Assembly: GCA_965602805.1 (NCBI GenBank)
Contig: CBFCZK010000004.1
Span: 62,001-126,000 of the forward strand
Source of the DNA: Thiomicrorhabdus sp965602805
GTDB taxonomy: Bacteria; Pseudomonadota; Gammaproteobacteria; Thiomicrospirales; Thiomicrospiraceae
DNA length: 64,000 nucleotides
Reading direction: 5' to 3'
Part shown: positions 24,215 through 32,499 of the stretch, piece after piece
Layout: each line of letters begins with the position of its first letter
Numbering within the stretch: position 1 is the stretch's first letter
The notes under the pieces: generated by a model
Told to the model about the DNA's origin: nothing
What the model saw: only the letters and a program-made list of their open reading frames with translations
The model's database searches: none
Program-made: the position numbers and the translations under genes

Positions 24215-25588
24215 TTAAATCCATCTATAAGCTTCCAGTGGTTGTCTTCCTTTAGTGCTTGTTTTTTCTTGTTTTACAGCTTCAATATAATGATGCTCCA
24301 GTAGTTTTTTAATTGCACCTAAAATCGCCTCTCGCTTGGTTAGCCCACCCCAGCCCTTTAGTTCAATTTGGCGGGTGTTAAAGGTATCCGGGAGCTTCTT
24401 TTTTTCCTCGTAGATACGCCTAGCGTTTTCAATATCTTGGTCGCGTTTGTGAGGGTAAATTTTAACAGCATGTGACTCTAGATATTCACCAAGCTTACGG
24501 GCTTTGGTAAGGCTATCAAGACTGATTTCATTACTATAAGGGTTTTCTAAAACCTGAAAGATAAGTGATAAGGAGGCTATTAAGCTGTCATATTTGCCAA
24601 AGTGAGCGCTCAATGACTCATGTAAATCACCTGAAGATATTTTATTACGGTTCTGTATGACGAAATCGTTATAAGCCTCTTGGGCTGGAAGTGAAAAGTT
24701 TAGTGTTTTACTAGATTTCATCTCTGTACATGCTTTATAAGCATTGTTAATTACATTGTAAGCTTCTTCTTTTGCAGTAAGATCGGGGGCACGATCTACT
24801 AACTTAAAAGAGGGGTCTTCTTCGGGCCAAACGGCAAGTTGAAAGCGCTGAAGAAACCCATCATTGCCAGAGCTTTTACGAATAACGTCTTGTATGTATT
24901 TATTCAGTTTTGAGGGTTGTATACCACCAATAATACTAATGTTCAGTTTTTCAATATGAATAGTCCCCCTCTTAATTCGATCGTAAGTGTACGGTGAATT
25001 TCCATTAAAGCTTTCAAGAAAAAATGAGCGATCATTTTCTCTCCCTGCTTTATTGAGTGATGAGAGCCAGCCGTCCAGCTCATCCCGGCAGAGAAGAATT
25101 CCTTGTTTTGAATAAGACAGTATTTCTCCTATTTTTTCGGTGGTTGCGTCTCTAACAACGGACCTTTTTTCTACTGAAGTATTTTCAAAGTATGAGTTTT
25201 CAATGTGATGAATTGCTCCGAGGGCTTCTTGAAGCATGGGTGATTTCCCTGCAGATGGCTCTCCTATTAGCATTCCCCATAAGTTAGGAGTAACGACCCA
25301 TGAGTTGTCGTGTTGTTTGGGGCAAACTTTGAATTTATCCGAAATTAAAGAGGCTACCGAGATAATCATCGGTATTGCCATGAAGTCATGAGGGAATTGC
25401 ATTCTTTCAGCGCAGTCGTAAATCCAGTTGTTAAGGCAGCTAGGTAGTAAATCACGACTGTATGCGTTAGCCTTAGCTTTATGAATCGAGTCTAGAGGTA
25501 TTTTCTCCTTTAACTTTTCAGGAAAAGTGGAGTGCCCTTTTTTTTCAACTGGGGCTGGTGGTATTTGAATAATATTTGAGGATGCCAT
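24215..25588 (-). CDS. DUF3987 ATPase-domain protein
   Basis: 457 aa. Signature segments are FPHDFMAIPMIISVASLIS and NLWGMLIGEPSAGKSP (Walker A at about 107-115), then LCRDELDGWLSSLNK (Walker B-like), ISIIGGIQPSKLNKYI and DGFLQRFQLAVWPE. This is the DUF3987 family found with primases and in integrative elements and phage satellites, presumably in replication. The C-terminal part looks like a winged helix (RQIELKGWGGLTKREAILGAIKKLLEHHYIEAV). It starts with AAGGA plus ATG and shares the opening MASSN with the integrase. Confidence 0.85.
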   Translation of the reverse strand: MASSNIIQIPPAPVEKKGHSTFPEKLKEKIPLDSIHKAKANAYSRDLLPSCLNNWIYDCAERMQFPHDFMAIPMIISVASLISDKFKVCPKQHDNSWVVTPNLWGMLIGEPSAGKSPMLQEALGAIHHIENSYFENTSVEKRSVVRDATTEKIGEILSYSKQGILLCRDELDGWLSSLNKAGRENDRSFFLESFNGNSPYTYDRIKRGTIHIEKLNISIIGGIQPSKLNKYIQDVIRKSSGNDGFLQRFQLAVWPEEDPSFKLVDRAPDLTAKEEAYNVINNAYKACTEMKSSKTLNFSLPAQEAYNDFVIQNRNKISSGDLHESLSAHFGKYDSLIASLSLIFQVLENPYSNEISLDSLTKARKLGEYLESHAVKIYPHKRDQDIENARRIYEEKKKLPDTFNTRQIELKGWGGLTKREAILGAIKKLLEHHYIEAVKQEKTSTKGRQPLEAYRWI

Positions 25589-25627
25589 TTTATTTCCTTA
25601 ATGTTTTTTCCGATATATCCCTGTTTT

Positions 25628-25837
25628 TTATACTGATTGAGTATGGGTATGAGTTCTGGATATAAGCCAGTTATCAAGGTCTGAATGGCGGTATAGGACC
25701 TTTCTACCCACTTTTATAAAAGGTATCTGATATCTTCCTGTGGTTCTCCAAATCGCGAGAGTTCCAACAGTAGTGCTTAAATAGTCAGCGGCTTCATTTG
25801 TAGTTAATAGTTTTTGCTGTAATGGATTAGGTGTCAT
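25628..25837 (-). CDS. AlpA-like excisionase-family HTH protein
   Basis: 69 aa from ATG 25837, which has GGAG 6 nt upstream; an ATG 15 nt earlier precedes that site. The helix-turn-helix reads LLTTNEAADYLSTTVGTLAIWRTTGRYQIPFIKVGRKVLYRHSDLDNW in segments, the MerR/AlpA 'helix_turn_helix DNA-binding, excisionase' pattern. Such proteins activate integrase expression or act as the directionality factor. It sits between the 397-aa gene and DUF3987 on the same strand. Confidence 0.88.
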   Translation of the reverse strand: MTPNPLQQKLLTTNEAADYLSTTVGTLAIWRTTGRYQIPFIKVGRKVLYRHSDLDNWLISRTHTHTQSV

Positions 25838-25964
25838 GTTTATCTCCGTCATGTTTAATTAATAATGATTAATGCTTGATCACGGAGGTAATGCTAGAGG
25901 TGTTTTGTCGTTTATAGAAATGGGTTCTGGTACCAGAACCCAAGTTTGGTACCAGAAACCCATT

Positions 25965-27158
25965 TTATGGATGGTTTTTTGTTGTCGAAATAGATGTGTG
26001 TGAGTTTTTTAGGACTCTTAGCTTTAATTTTATCCAAGTAATGAAGGTATCATTTGTGAATGGTTTTACTGCATCCATTGCCTGATCATCCCAGCATTTT
26101 TGAATAAGGGCCTGCATCCTTGAATCATTAAAGATAGCCATCGGCTTTAATTTAGTCGTTTCAGAAAAGATTTCTTCCACCGTCGACTCTATTAAAGGGC
26201 GGTATGTATGGGAGAATTTATGTTTGTTATCCCGGCCTTTTTGAGTGCCGCTTACGTAAGTGTTTAGCTGGCTATTAACTTGTAGTTTTTCCGCTTTAAC
26301 GCTGCTTAGTGTTTTTTGTAACGATTGAAAGCTAGTTTGTTGTAATTGCAATATATAGCTAAAACAATCTTTTATTTCTAGGGATGTGGCTAGTAACTCT
26401 TCCAGTTTAATATTTGTAGGTTTTGTAGGTTTTGTAGGTTTTGTAGTGCCTTCTATCAAATAAAAAATAATCAAATACAGCCCGTCTATTTGAATGTTTT
26501 TGTATTCTATTCCGCTACACAGTTCATCACAGTATGTATCCTCTATCCATTTAGATTTATTGTTATGAATTGAATGGTCCAAAAGTTCATCGAATAGAGT
26601 AGGAAATACTTCGGTGTTTGATGTTTTTGAATTCCTTAGATATTTGCAAATAAAGCTCCTTATATTCAAGCCTGATAGATAAAGTTCAAGCATGGTGGAG
26701 AAATTCAATTCAGCGAGCAAGTGATCTTGGATTCTTTCCTGAATTTCTTCGTTCATTATCGATGCTGGCAAGTCTATGCCTTGAATATAGTCGTCGCCAT
26801 TTATTTCTGCTGAGATTAAGGCATTGTTTATTTCACAAGAATTAAGAGGTTTTAAATTATTGGTCAACCAGTTAGAAAAGTTATCTAAATCTTCGTCAAG
26901 TACTTTTAAAGTTAGGTTTCCGATGTCATAGCTTTGTACCGAACTGATAAAATCTAGGTCATTAGAAACCTCTTCTATTAGTACTTTCTGGGTCTGTTTA
27001 ATTTCCGAGGCAAGAATTCCCATGAAATTTTTACGAATGTGGTTTTCCAAGCCGGCTATATTAATTTGGCCTGCTTTATTCCAGCGGCTATCAAAATAAT
27101 CAAGGACTTGTTGCATGTCTTTTTTTAATGAACTCAATAAAATGTTAGGAATGGTCAT
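25965..27158 (-). CDS. Unknown helical protein coupled to the integrase
   Basis: 397 aa, start overlapping the integrase end by 14 nt with GGAG upstream. It is predicted mostly helical. A KPTKPTKPT run near residue 240 is encoded by the 9-bp tandem repeat at 26413-26439. The C-terminal part is compact (YRPLIESTVEEIFSETTKLK, ALIQKCWDDQAMDAV). I recognise no domain. Its place between integrase and excisionase-like genes suggests an element-maintenance function. Confidence 0.65.
   Translation of the reverse strand: MTIPNILLSSLKKDMQQVLDYFDSRWNKAGQINIAGLENHIRKNFMGILASEIKQTQKVLIEEVSNDLDFISSVQSYDIGNLTLKVLDEDLDNFSNWLTNNLKPLNSCEINNALISAEINGDDYIQGIDLPASIMNEEIQERIQDHLLAELNFSTMLELYLSGLNIRSFICKYLRNSKTSNTEVFPTLFDELLDHSIHNNKSKWIEDTYCDELCSGIEYKNIQIDGLYLIIFYLIEGTTKPTKPTKPTNIKLEELLATSLEIKDCFSYILQLQQTSFQSLQKTLSSVKAEKLQVNSQLNTYVSGTQKGRDNKHKFSHTYRPLIESTVEEIFSETTKLKPMAIFNDSRMQALIQKCWDDQAMDAVKPFTNDTFITWIKLKLRVLKNSHTSISTTKNHP
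26413..26448. repeat. Tandem 9-bp repeats inside the 397-aa gene
   Basis: Three perfect TTTGTAGGT units (ACCTACAAA on the coding strand) plus a fourth imperfect one. They encode Lys-Pro-Thr repeats. The same unit with one base change is tandem at 412-438 near the other island end. Confidence 0.75.
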
Positions 27159-28458
27159 TAAGTAGCTCCTGGAGTAGTTGGTTTTGATCTTCTTTGGAAA
27201 GTTTAGAAAGCATTACTTTTATAGAGTCGTTCAATTGAATTGGTCTTTCTTTTTTGGTCATGAAGTCGGTAATCATCTGAGAGGGAGGTCTTAGTTCGTC
27301 AGCTGTTTGGATTACATAGCCTTGGGTAACATCATTCTCATTGCGACTATGGTTTGCAAGCTGCTTTAGTGTGTAAGAACTTATGTTTAGTCTGTTACCT
27401 ATAGTCATAAATGTTCTGCGTAAATCATGAGGGGATATTTTGATTCCGGTTTCTTTAAGCAAAGATTTTAGTGGTTTTTTTGTATCTGAAATGCATTTAC
27501 TATGATCTTTCACGGCGGGAAATAAGTATTCGCTATCATTGTCAGATAGCATACGTCTTTGAAAAACTTGTTCTGTAAAAGAAGTCATTGGTAGCCAGAG
27601 CTTAGTTTTGTTTTTGGTCTTTGTTAGCCAAAACCTTTTATATTTGAGATCTACCATAATCTTAAGCATATTAGATGTTTCATTAAATCTAGTTCCATGA
27701 AACAGCATTGTTAATAACAAATCAGCCCCAGTTGTATAGAATTCATATCCATTTTTGTCTTCAGCCATTCTTTGAATAAAATCAATAAAAATGGGTAATT
27801 GATCATCTTCCAGATGGGAGGTTTTACGATCTAATTTGTGAGTTTGCCTGTTTTTATAAAGTTTTTTGACTGGATTAATAGTTAATAGTGCTGTGCCTTT
27901 CGAGTCTTTTAATTCTTCAATAGCATAATTGAAAACGGCTCTTAGAAGGCGCATTGCTCTGTCGGCCTCTGCAGGGCTACGTATAGAATAATCTTGATGA
28001 ACGGAAAGGATTATTTCGTATGAAATATCGAGTATTTTTTTATTGGAAAGTGGTGCAAGCACATTGGACATGCTTGATTGATAACCTTTTATAGTAACGT
28101 CACTTAATTTCCGTGATTTTAAGTAGTCTTCAAATATTTCATATAAAGTGGTGTTCAAGGAAGATATAGATTTCTTGTGTTGGTTTGGATTGATGCCTTG
28201 GTGAATTAGTGATTGCTGTTCGCGGGCATTGTTTCTAGCTTCTTCAATTGTCATTAGGCCAAACTCACCAAGGGTCAAGGTTATAGTTTTGCCATTAAGT
28301 TTTTGTTTTATTCGAAAGTATTTTTTACCCGAAGTCATGACTTCTAGCTTGAGGCCATTTGATTTGGGGTGAGTGTCGTGGCAAAGGTATCGAGTTGAGA
28401 GAACAGGAAGTTCCGTAATTGACTTGATTGTGAAATTAAAGGTGTTTGAAGATGCCAA
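27145..28458 (-). CDS. int: Island tyrosine integrase (P4-like, DUF4102 N-terminus)
   Basis: 437 aa. The start is TTG 28458 with AAGGA 7 nt upstream. The N-terminal arm-binding domain (LKLEVMTSGKKYFRIKQKLN, ITLTLGEFGLMTIEEARNNA) is of the DUF4102 type. The catalytic domain has LLTMLFHGTRFNET (first Arg), SPHDLRRTFMTIG (HxLRR) and LANHSRNENDVTQGYV (His and nucleophile Tyr). It lies 0.2 kb inside attR and points inward. It is intact, so the island may still be able to excise. Confidence 0.95.
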   Translation of the reverse strand: MASSNTFNFTIKSITELPVLSTRYLCHDTHPKSNGLKLEVMTSGKKYFRIKQKLNGKTITLTLGEFGLMTIEEARNNAREQQSLIHQGINPNQHKKSISSLNTTLYEIFEDYLKSRKLSDVTIKGYQSSMSNVLAPLSNKKILDISYEIILSVHQDYSIRSPAEADRAMRLLRAVFNYAIEELKDSKGTALLTINPVKKLYKNRQTHKLDRKTSHLEDDQLPIFIDFIQRMAEDKNGYEFYTTGADLLLTMLFHGTRFNETSNMLKIMVDLKYKRFWLTKTKNKTKLWLPMTSFTEQVFQRRMLSDNDSEYLFPAVKDHSKCISDTKKPLKSLLKETGIKISPHDLRRTFMTIGNRLNISSYTLKQLANHSRNENDVTQGYVIQTADELRPPSQMITDFMTKKERPIQLNDSIKVMLSKLSKEDQNQLLQELLNDHS

Positions 28459-28516
28459 AATATATTCCTTATCAAACTAAGTTATTAATGAGGAATGTAG
28501 CAGTACTTAAATGTTT

Positions 28517-28534
28517 GTGCAACCCATGTGCAAC
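28517..28534 (+). promoter_or_regulatory. GTGCAAC direct repeat, candidate integrase arm site (right)
   Basis: GTGCAAC at 28517 and 28528, 11 bp apart, the same spacing and orientation as the pair at 230-248 near attL. It lies upstream of the integrase gene and about 125 nt inside attR. Confidence 0.5.
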
Positions 28535-28660
28535 TTTGAAGAAGTATTTTGGTTAATCTCGAGAAAGTTAAGGTAATTTTGTTTTATTATAACTTGTTGA
28601 TTTTTATGTAAAATACTATTTACATGTATTTTAATATATCTTGATTTAACTGTCGGTCTG

Positions 28661-28732
28661 CCGACTCATAATCGGCAGGTCCGCAGTTCAAGTCTGCGAG
28701 GGCCCACCATTCATTTTTCTTTGTATTCAATA
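28661..28732 (+). repeat. attR: displaced tRNA 3' half
   Basis: The sequence matches the tRNA from the anticodon stem through CCA and about 23 nt beyond (111-182). The 5' half of the tRNA is absent, so it is not a gene. Its T-stem is CGCAG/CTGCG, whereas the tRNA has CGCGG/CCGCG: a G-C to A-T pair swap that keeps pairing. Confidence 0.92.
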
Positions 28733-29091
28733 CCTTAAGTATTCTTGTCTTTAGCTCTAATTCCTTTCGTTTTTATTTTAGGTCGCCCATAGGTAACTTT
28801 ATGCGCTATGCAATTCGGTATCTCTTTTTGATGAGCTAAGCTTGTATCTGAAGCGATTTACAGGATGATTCAGGGCTTAATAGATTGCTTGTGCATTTTG
28901 ATTAGGCGTTAAATCAAGATGATAATATGGTGGGAGTTGAGCTGTTTTTGTAAAGATATTTAAGTGATGCGCTTATATTGAGAGTGATTAAGAATGGTTA
29001 CCAGTACAAAGCGTCTTGCAAGTTTTATATAAAATGGATTTTAACTATTTAAGCTACAGGTTCATGATTAAAGTACGCGCGTGGTAGCTTG
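28733..29091. other. Chromosomal intergenic region right of the island
   Basis: About 360 bp between attR and the end of the 253-aa membrane protein gene. No gene is recognised. Confidence 0.4.
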
Positions 29092-29853
29092 TTATTGATC
29101 TCGTTCGGTATTTGAGGCCTTTTTTTTTGCTTTACCATTCAGGTTTAGTATGTCTTCTCGTCCAAGTGCTGCACGACTAATGGCTTCGTTGACCTTCTTG
29201 ATGATTGCTATCTTGGCTTCATCAGATACAAAAAAAACATCTACAAAGGTAGACGAATTCTTAATGTTTGCATAATTTTTCTTGGCTTTTTCAGGGACTG
29301 TCAGCGTTATCTGGTGGCTTTCATCTCTTGGTTGCTCAGGTTGTATTTTAAAATCAGGGTTTTCCAGCATACGTTCGATGTCTTCGATAAAACAATCGGT
29401 ATTATGTACGACTCGACTTTGAGTTGAGAGGGTGATGGAGGTGTATTGTTCTGGAGTGTAGACTTTGTTTACGGTAATCTGTTTTGCGGTGGACTGTTGC
29501 TCGGCAGAAATAAAGGGCTGTATCGCTTTCATGAAGTCTTGACGTTCCAGCGCCATTATAGGCTTAAGTGCTGCTGATTTTGCTTCATCCAGTTGATATT
29601 TATAGATGGCTAGATAGGCGAGTCCAAAAATAACCGTCAGGATGCTGAATACAATCATGATCGAGGGCATCTTGGTATCTGTAAAGAAAGCTAGGATTAG
29701 GATGCTTAAAAAGATGATGGCAGAGTATGCCGATATGATGCTGATAATACCTGGCTTTTTGACATACCAGGGATAGTAGAGTTCCTCTTTGAATATAGCG
29801 GTGTCTAGGTCGAGCAGTTGTTTTAGTGCGCTAATGTTGTCAAAACGAATCAC
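29092..29853 (-). CDS. Two-TM protein of unknown function
   Basis: 253 aa from GTG 29853, which has AGGG 8 nt upstream; the frame is open into the HDOD gene but lacks a good start there. Two close membrane segments (about 38-57 and 63-82) follow a short cytosolic start. The remainder is soluble, with a region QYTSITLSTQSRVVHNTDCF and a basic C-terminus. I recognise no family. It follows the HDOD gene on the same strand by 41 nt, suggesting a shared operon. Confidence 0.65.
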   Translation of the reverse strand: MIRFDNISALKQLLDLDTAIFKEELYYPWYVKKPGIISIISAYSAIIFLSILILAFFTDTKMPSIMIVFSILTVIFGLAYLAIYKYQLDEAKSAALKPIMALERQDFMKAIQPFISAEQQSTAKQITVNKVYTPEQYTSITLSTQSRVVHNTDCFIEDIERMLENPDFKIQPEQPRDESHQITLTVPEKAKKNYANIKNSSTFVDVFFVSDEAKIAIIKKVNEAISRAALGREDILNLNGKAKKKASNTERDQ

Positions 29854-29894
29854 AGATCTTTCCCTATCTTTTTGGATTGAATAAAATAAAAGCT

Positions 29895-30755
29895 TTAATG
29901 TCCGGCGGGACCTTTGCCCACTGACTGCCCCCATTTCATGACCGCTGCATTGGCTGCTTTAATGGCATTATCAGGCAGGTCAAGTTGTTTTAACCCTAGG
30001 TTACGGTACTCTTTGAGTTCTTGAGTGATGTACTGCCCGCCTATTGTTGAGCTGACGATATAGTTGGCCACCATTATGAGTGCTGTAATATGGCGAGTTT
30101 TTTGATCATTCGCCGTTTTAAGTTCAAACTGAGAGTCATGGTGCAGTAGGATTGATTTGTAAACCTCTGGGTTGATATGCCATTTTTTGGCAATAAAAGT
30201 TCCCATAAAGGTGTGTCCTGTCTTATATTCTTCAAGTTCTTTTGCATAAGCACTCACGGGATTTGCTAGCTGAGCGTTAAATATTTCTGTATAAGTTTCG
30301 GGGTTTAATCTTGATAAATATACAGCACCAACATTTTGCATCAGTCCGGCGATATAAGCTTCTGAGCGGGTAACGTCAAACACCCAGTAAGAAAGTTCTG
30401 CGGCGGCTAACCCCGCTTTTGCTCCGTGCGAGAGAATTTGTCGTTCAAGTGGGTTTTGGGCAATTAGATTGGTTAAGCTACTGGCAAGGAATATGTTGTA
30501 TATTTCATCCAAACCTAAGACGTTAACAGCGGCTTTTGCATCACGAATGTCGGTTTTTTCACTGGTTACGTTGGTATTAACCAGTGTCATAAAGTTGCCT
30601 AAAAGCTCAGGGTTATGGCTGATTAAGTTCGCGATTGAAACGGTATTTGGGTATTTTTTATTCAGCTCTTCCTTTAATCGAAGAATCTCTTCTGGGATGT
30701 TCGGAATAGATGTTTTGGCAATAAATTGCGCTGCGACGGCTAGTTTTTCTTGCAT
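29895..30755 (-). CDS. HDOD-domain signalling protein
   Basis: 286 aa, one complete HDOD domain: SIPNIPEEILRLKEEL at the start, then DIRDAKAAVNVLGLDEIYN and YIAGLMQNVGAVYLSRLNPE. LLHHD follows in place of the catalytic HD pair. HDOD proteins are non-enzymatic HD-like domains that take part in bacterial signalling, often with c-di-GMP proteins; the window has a second one (39295-40134) plus several GGDEF/EAL proteins. It appears to lead an operon with the two-TM protein. Confidence 0.9.
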   Translation of the reverse strand: MQEKLAVAAQFIAKTSIPNIPEEILRLKEELNKKYPNTVSIANLISHNPELLGNFMTLVNTNVTSEKTDIRDAKAAVNVLGLDEIYNIFLASSLTNLIAQNPLERQILSHGAKAGLAAAELSYWVFDVTRSEAYIAGLMQNVGAVYLSRLNPETYTEIFNAQLANPVSAYAKELEEYKTGHTFMGTFIAKKWHINPEVYKSILLHHDSQFELKTANDQKTRHITALIMVANYIVSSTIGGQYITQELKEYRNLGLKQLDLPDNAIKAANAAVMKWGQSVGKGPAGH

Positions 30756-31160
30756 AGTGATTTGCTTAAATTTCTTTTTTACTTTTATTTAGGGGGTTAT
30801 AGGTCTATAAATTAGCCTAACGCATTGTTAGGCTGTCGTATCAATGGTTTTTTAAAGAGCCAGATCTACATTTCTTCTATTATTGACTGCTGAGTTGGTT
30901 AAAACAACCATCCCGCCCATAGGTATAGGTAATTAGACTGACATTTTCTTACATTACCCTAATGGTAACGGAAAACAGCGCTTTGGTAACGCGTTAAATC
31001 ACTGTGAGTTACTAATGGAAAAGTGCATTGTTGTTAATCTATTGATTTTTATCATTATTTTGGTAAAATTAAATTAAATTGAATTGAATGTAAAAGTGGT
31101 TTTATCCATGTGCTTGACTGCTTTTAATAGAACTTTAATCTTGTTTAGGGTTGTCAGACG
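30756..31160. other. Divergent intergenic region
   Basis: About 400 bp between the HDOD gene (-) and the SprA-related gene (+). A GCCTAAC/GTTAGGC hairpin lies at 30815-30833. No other feature is recognised; promoters for both genes must lie here. Confidence 0.4.
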
Positions 31161-31964
31161 ATGATTAGTCAGGTGAATAGCGCAAGTCTTGCTTATACAC
31201 CGCTTTCACAAGTGGTTAAAGTTTCATCTGTGCCTGAAACAAAAATTCTGCCTTCTCAATCCGCACGTCCTGTGAACTATTCAAACTCGATTACGAATAA
31301 CAGTCCACCTTCTCAATCATTTTCTGGCACGAGGGATTCCGAGAATGCTAATTCTACGGACTCAGCCAATGATACCCTTCAGAAAAATTCTCAAGTTCAG
31401 CAAGTTATTAATCAGCTTAAAGCACGTGACTCTGAGGTTAAGGCACACGAAATGGCACATTTGTCTGCTGCGGGTGGTTATTCAACAGGTGGTATGAGTT
31501 TTACCTATCAGACAGGCCCAGATGGGCGTCAGTACGCAATTGGTGGAGAGGTTGGTATTGATGTTTCAGCTGTGTCAGGCAATCCGCAAGCCACGTTGCA
31601 GAAAGCAATGGTTGTTTACGGTGCAGCTTTAGCCCCAGCAGAGCCTTCTGTACAAGATCGTAAGGTTGCGAGTGCGGCTACGCAAATGATGGCGCAAGCA
31701 CGTGCCGATATTATGGCGCAATCTCAAGAAGAGCGAGCAGAAAAGGACTCGGCTTCTGAAATAGAGTCCGAGAATCGTTCAATGGACACAGGGTCTATTT
31801 CTGAGAAAACCTTGAGTTCGGCCAGCAGAAGCGATGAGGTTTTACAGAGTGGACTGTTAATGCAAAACCTTAATAGCAATAGGCCTATAGAGAACCCTGA
31901 CCGTAATCAGTTTGACTTAAGGATGCAGTTTTCGGCAGGCAATCTATTATCAACTCTCCGCTAA
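31161..31964 (+). CDS. SprA-related putative metalloprotease
   Basis: 267 aa. A disordered Ser/Asn/Gln-rich first third (about 1-85) precedes the conserved domain, with VKAHEMAHLSAAGGYSTGGMSFTYQTGPDGRQYAIGGEVGID in segments. HEMAH is an HExxH zinc-protease motif, and the Gly-rich region after it is typical of the SprA-related (CJM1_0395) family, whose role is poorly known. A long acidic C-terminal tail follows. There is no signal peptide. It stands alone. Confidence 0.85.
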   Translation: MISQVNSASLAYTPLSQVVKVSSVPETKILPSQSARPVNYSNSITNNSPPSQSFSGTRDSENANSTDSANDTLQKNSQVQQVINQLKARDSEVKAHEMAHLSAAGGYSTGGMSFTYQTGPDGRQYAIGGEVGIDVSAVSGNPQATLQKAMVVYGAALAPAEPSVQDRKVASAATQMMAQARADIMAQSQEERAEKDSASEIESENRSMDTGSISEKTLSSASRSDEVLQSGLLMQNLNSNRPIENPDRNQFDLRMQFSAGNLLSTLR

Positions 31965-31984
31965 TCTTGATCGATTTTAAGAAA

Positions 31985-32314
31985 TCAAAGATTTTCAACA
32001 GAGCAGAAAGTTTGTTGCATGGCGCTCATTAAACGCAGGATGTTGTGATCGCGAACCTTGCATAAAATTTTACTGCCTTCACGACGCGAGGTAATAATAT
32101 CTTTTTCTCTTAAAATATCGATATGCTGAGAAATATTACTTTGCGTTGTTCCTACCTTTTTAACGATATCCATAACCGGCAGTTCTTGCTCGCCAATCAC
32201 GCATAGAATTTTAAGGCGTAGTGGGTGTCCCATTGCTTTAAGTGCTTTGGAAGCTTTAAGGATGTTTTCTTCTTTCATCCCAAAAAGAGGGTTATCTTGC
32301 TGATCCATGCTCAT
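31985..32314 (-). CDS. ArsR-family winged-helix repressor
   Basis: 109 aa. The winged HTH reads LKAMGHPLRLKILCVIGEQELPVMDIVKKVGTTQSNISQHIDILREKDIITSRREGSKILCKV in segments, the classic ArsR/SmtB layout. Three Cys residues are present (in KILCVIG, KILCKV and TFCSV), but not the CxCxxC metal site, so the signal sensed is unclear. It converges with the metalloprotease gene and diverges from ctpA, which could be a target. Confidence 0.9.
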   Translation of the reverse strand: MSMDQQDNPLFGMKEENILKASKALKAMGHPLRLKILCVIGEQELPVMDIVKKVGTTQSNISQHIDILREKDIITSRREGSKILCKVRDHNILRLMSAMQQTFCSVENL

Positions 32315-32499
32315 CTACTATCCATTTGTTAATAATTTCATTATATAAGAATATTATGAATATATTGAAATTCTAATGAAATCGAGTCATTCTGTCACTT
32401 AAAGTTCACTTATAATGTACAAAATATTTAAGAAATATCTTGGTTTTTAGTTTAACAGGTTGAAAACTAAGCGAAAATTTAATTGGTATGGAGAGCGGT

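Larger units (their letters stand above)
160..28709. mobile_element. Composite tRNA-integrated genomic island, about 28.5 kb
   Basis: The left boundary is the tRNA and the right boundary is the repeated tRNA 3' half. A tyrosine integrase sits just inside the right end. The content is accessory: restriction, McrBC-like and CBASS defence, orphan integron cassettes, serine and tyrosine recombinases, integrase, TrbC-like and HsdR relics, a DUF3987 ATPase and an AlpA-like regulator. Core genes resume to the right. The several recombinase types and relics suggest repeated insertion and decay rather than one acquisition. No complete conjugation, phage structural or relaxase genes are seen. Confidence 0.9.

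Noticed and set aside
24053..24304. 83-codon plus-strand ORF across module copy 2
   Set aside because: It runs antisense through the 45-aa microprotein and the end of the DUF3987 gene, and copy 1 does not keep it.
28661..28709. A second tRNA gene at the right end of the island
   Set aside because: Only the 3' half from the anticodon stem onward is present; there is no matching 5' acceptor or D-arm. It is an attachment-site remnant.
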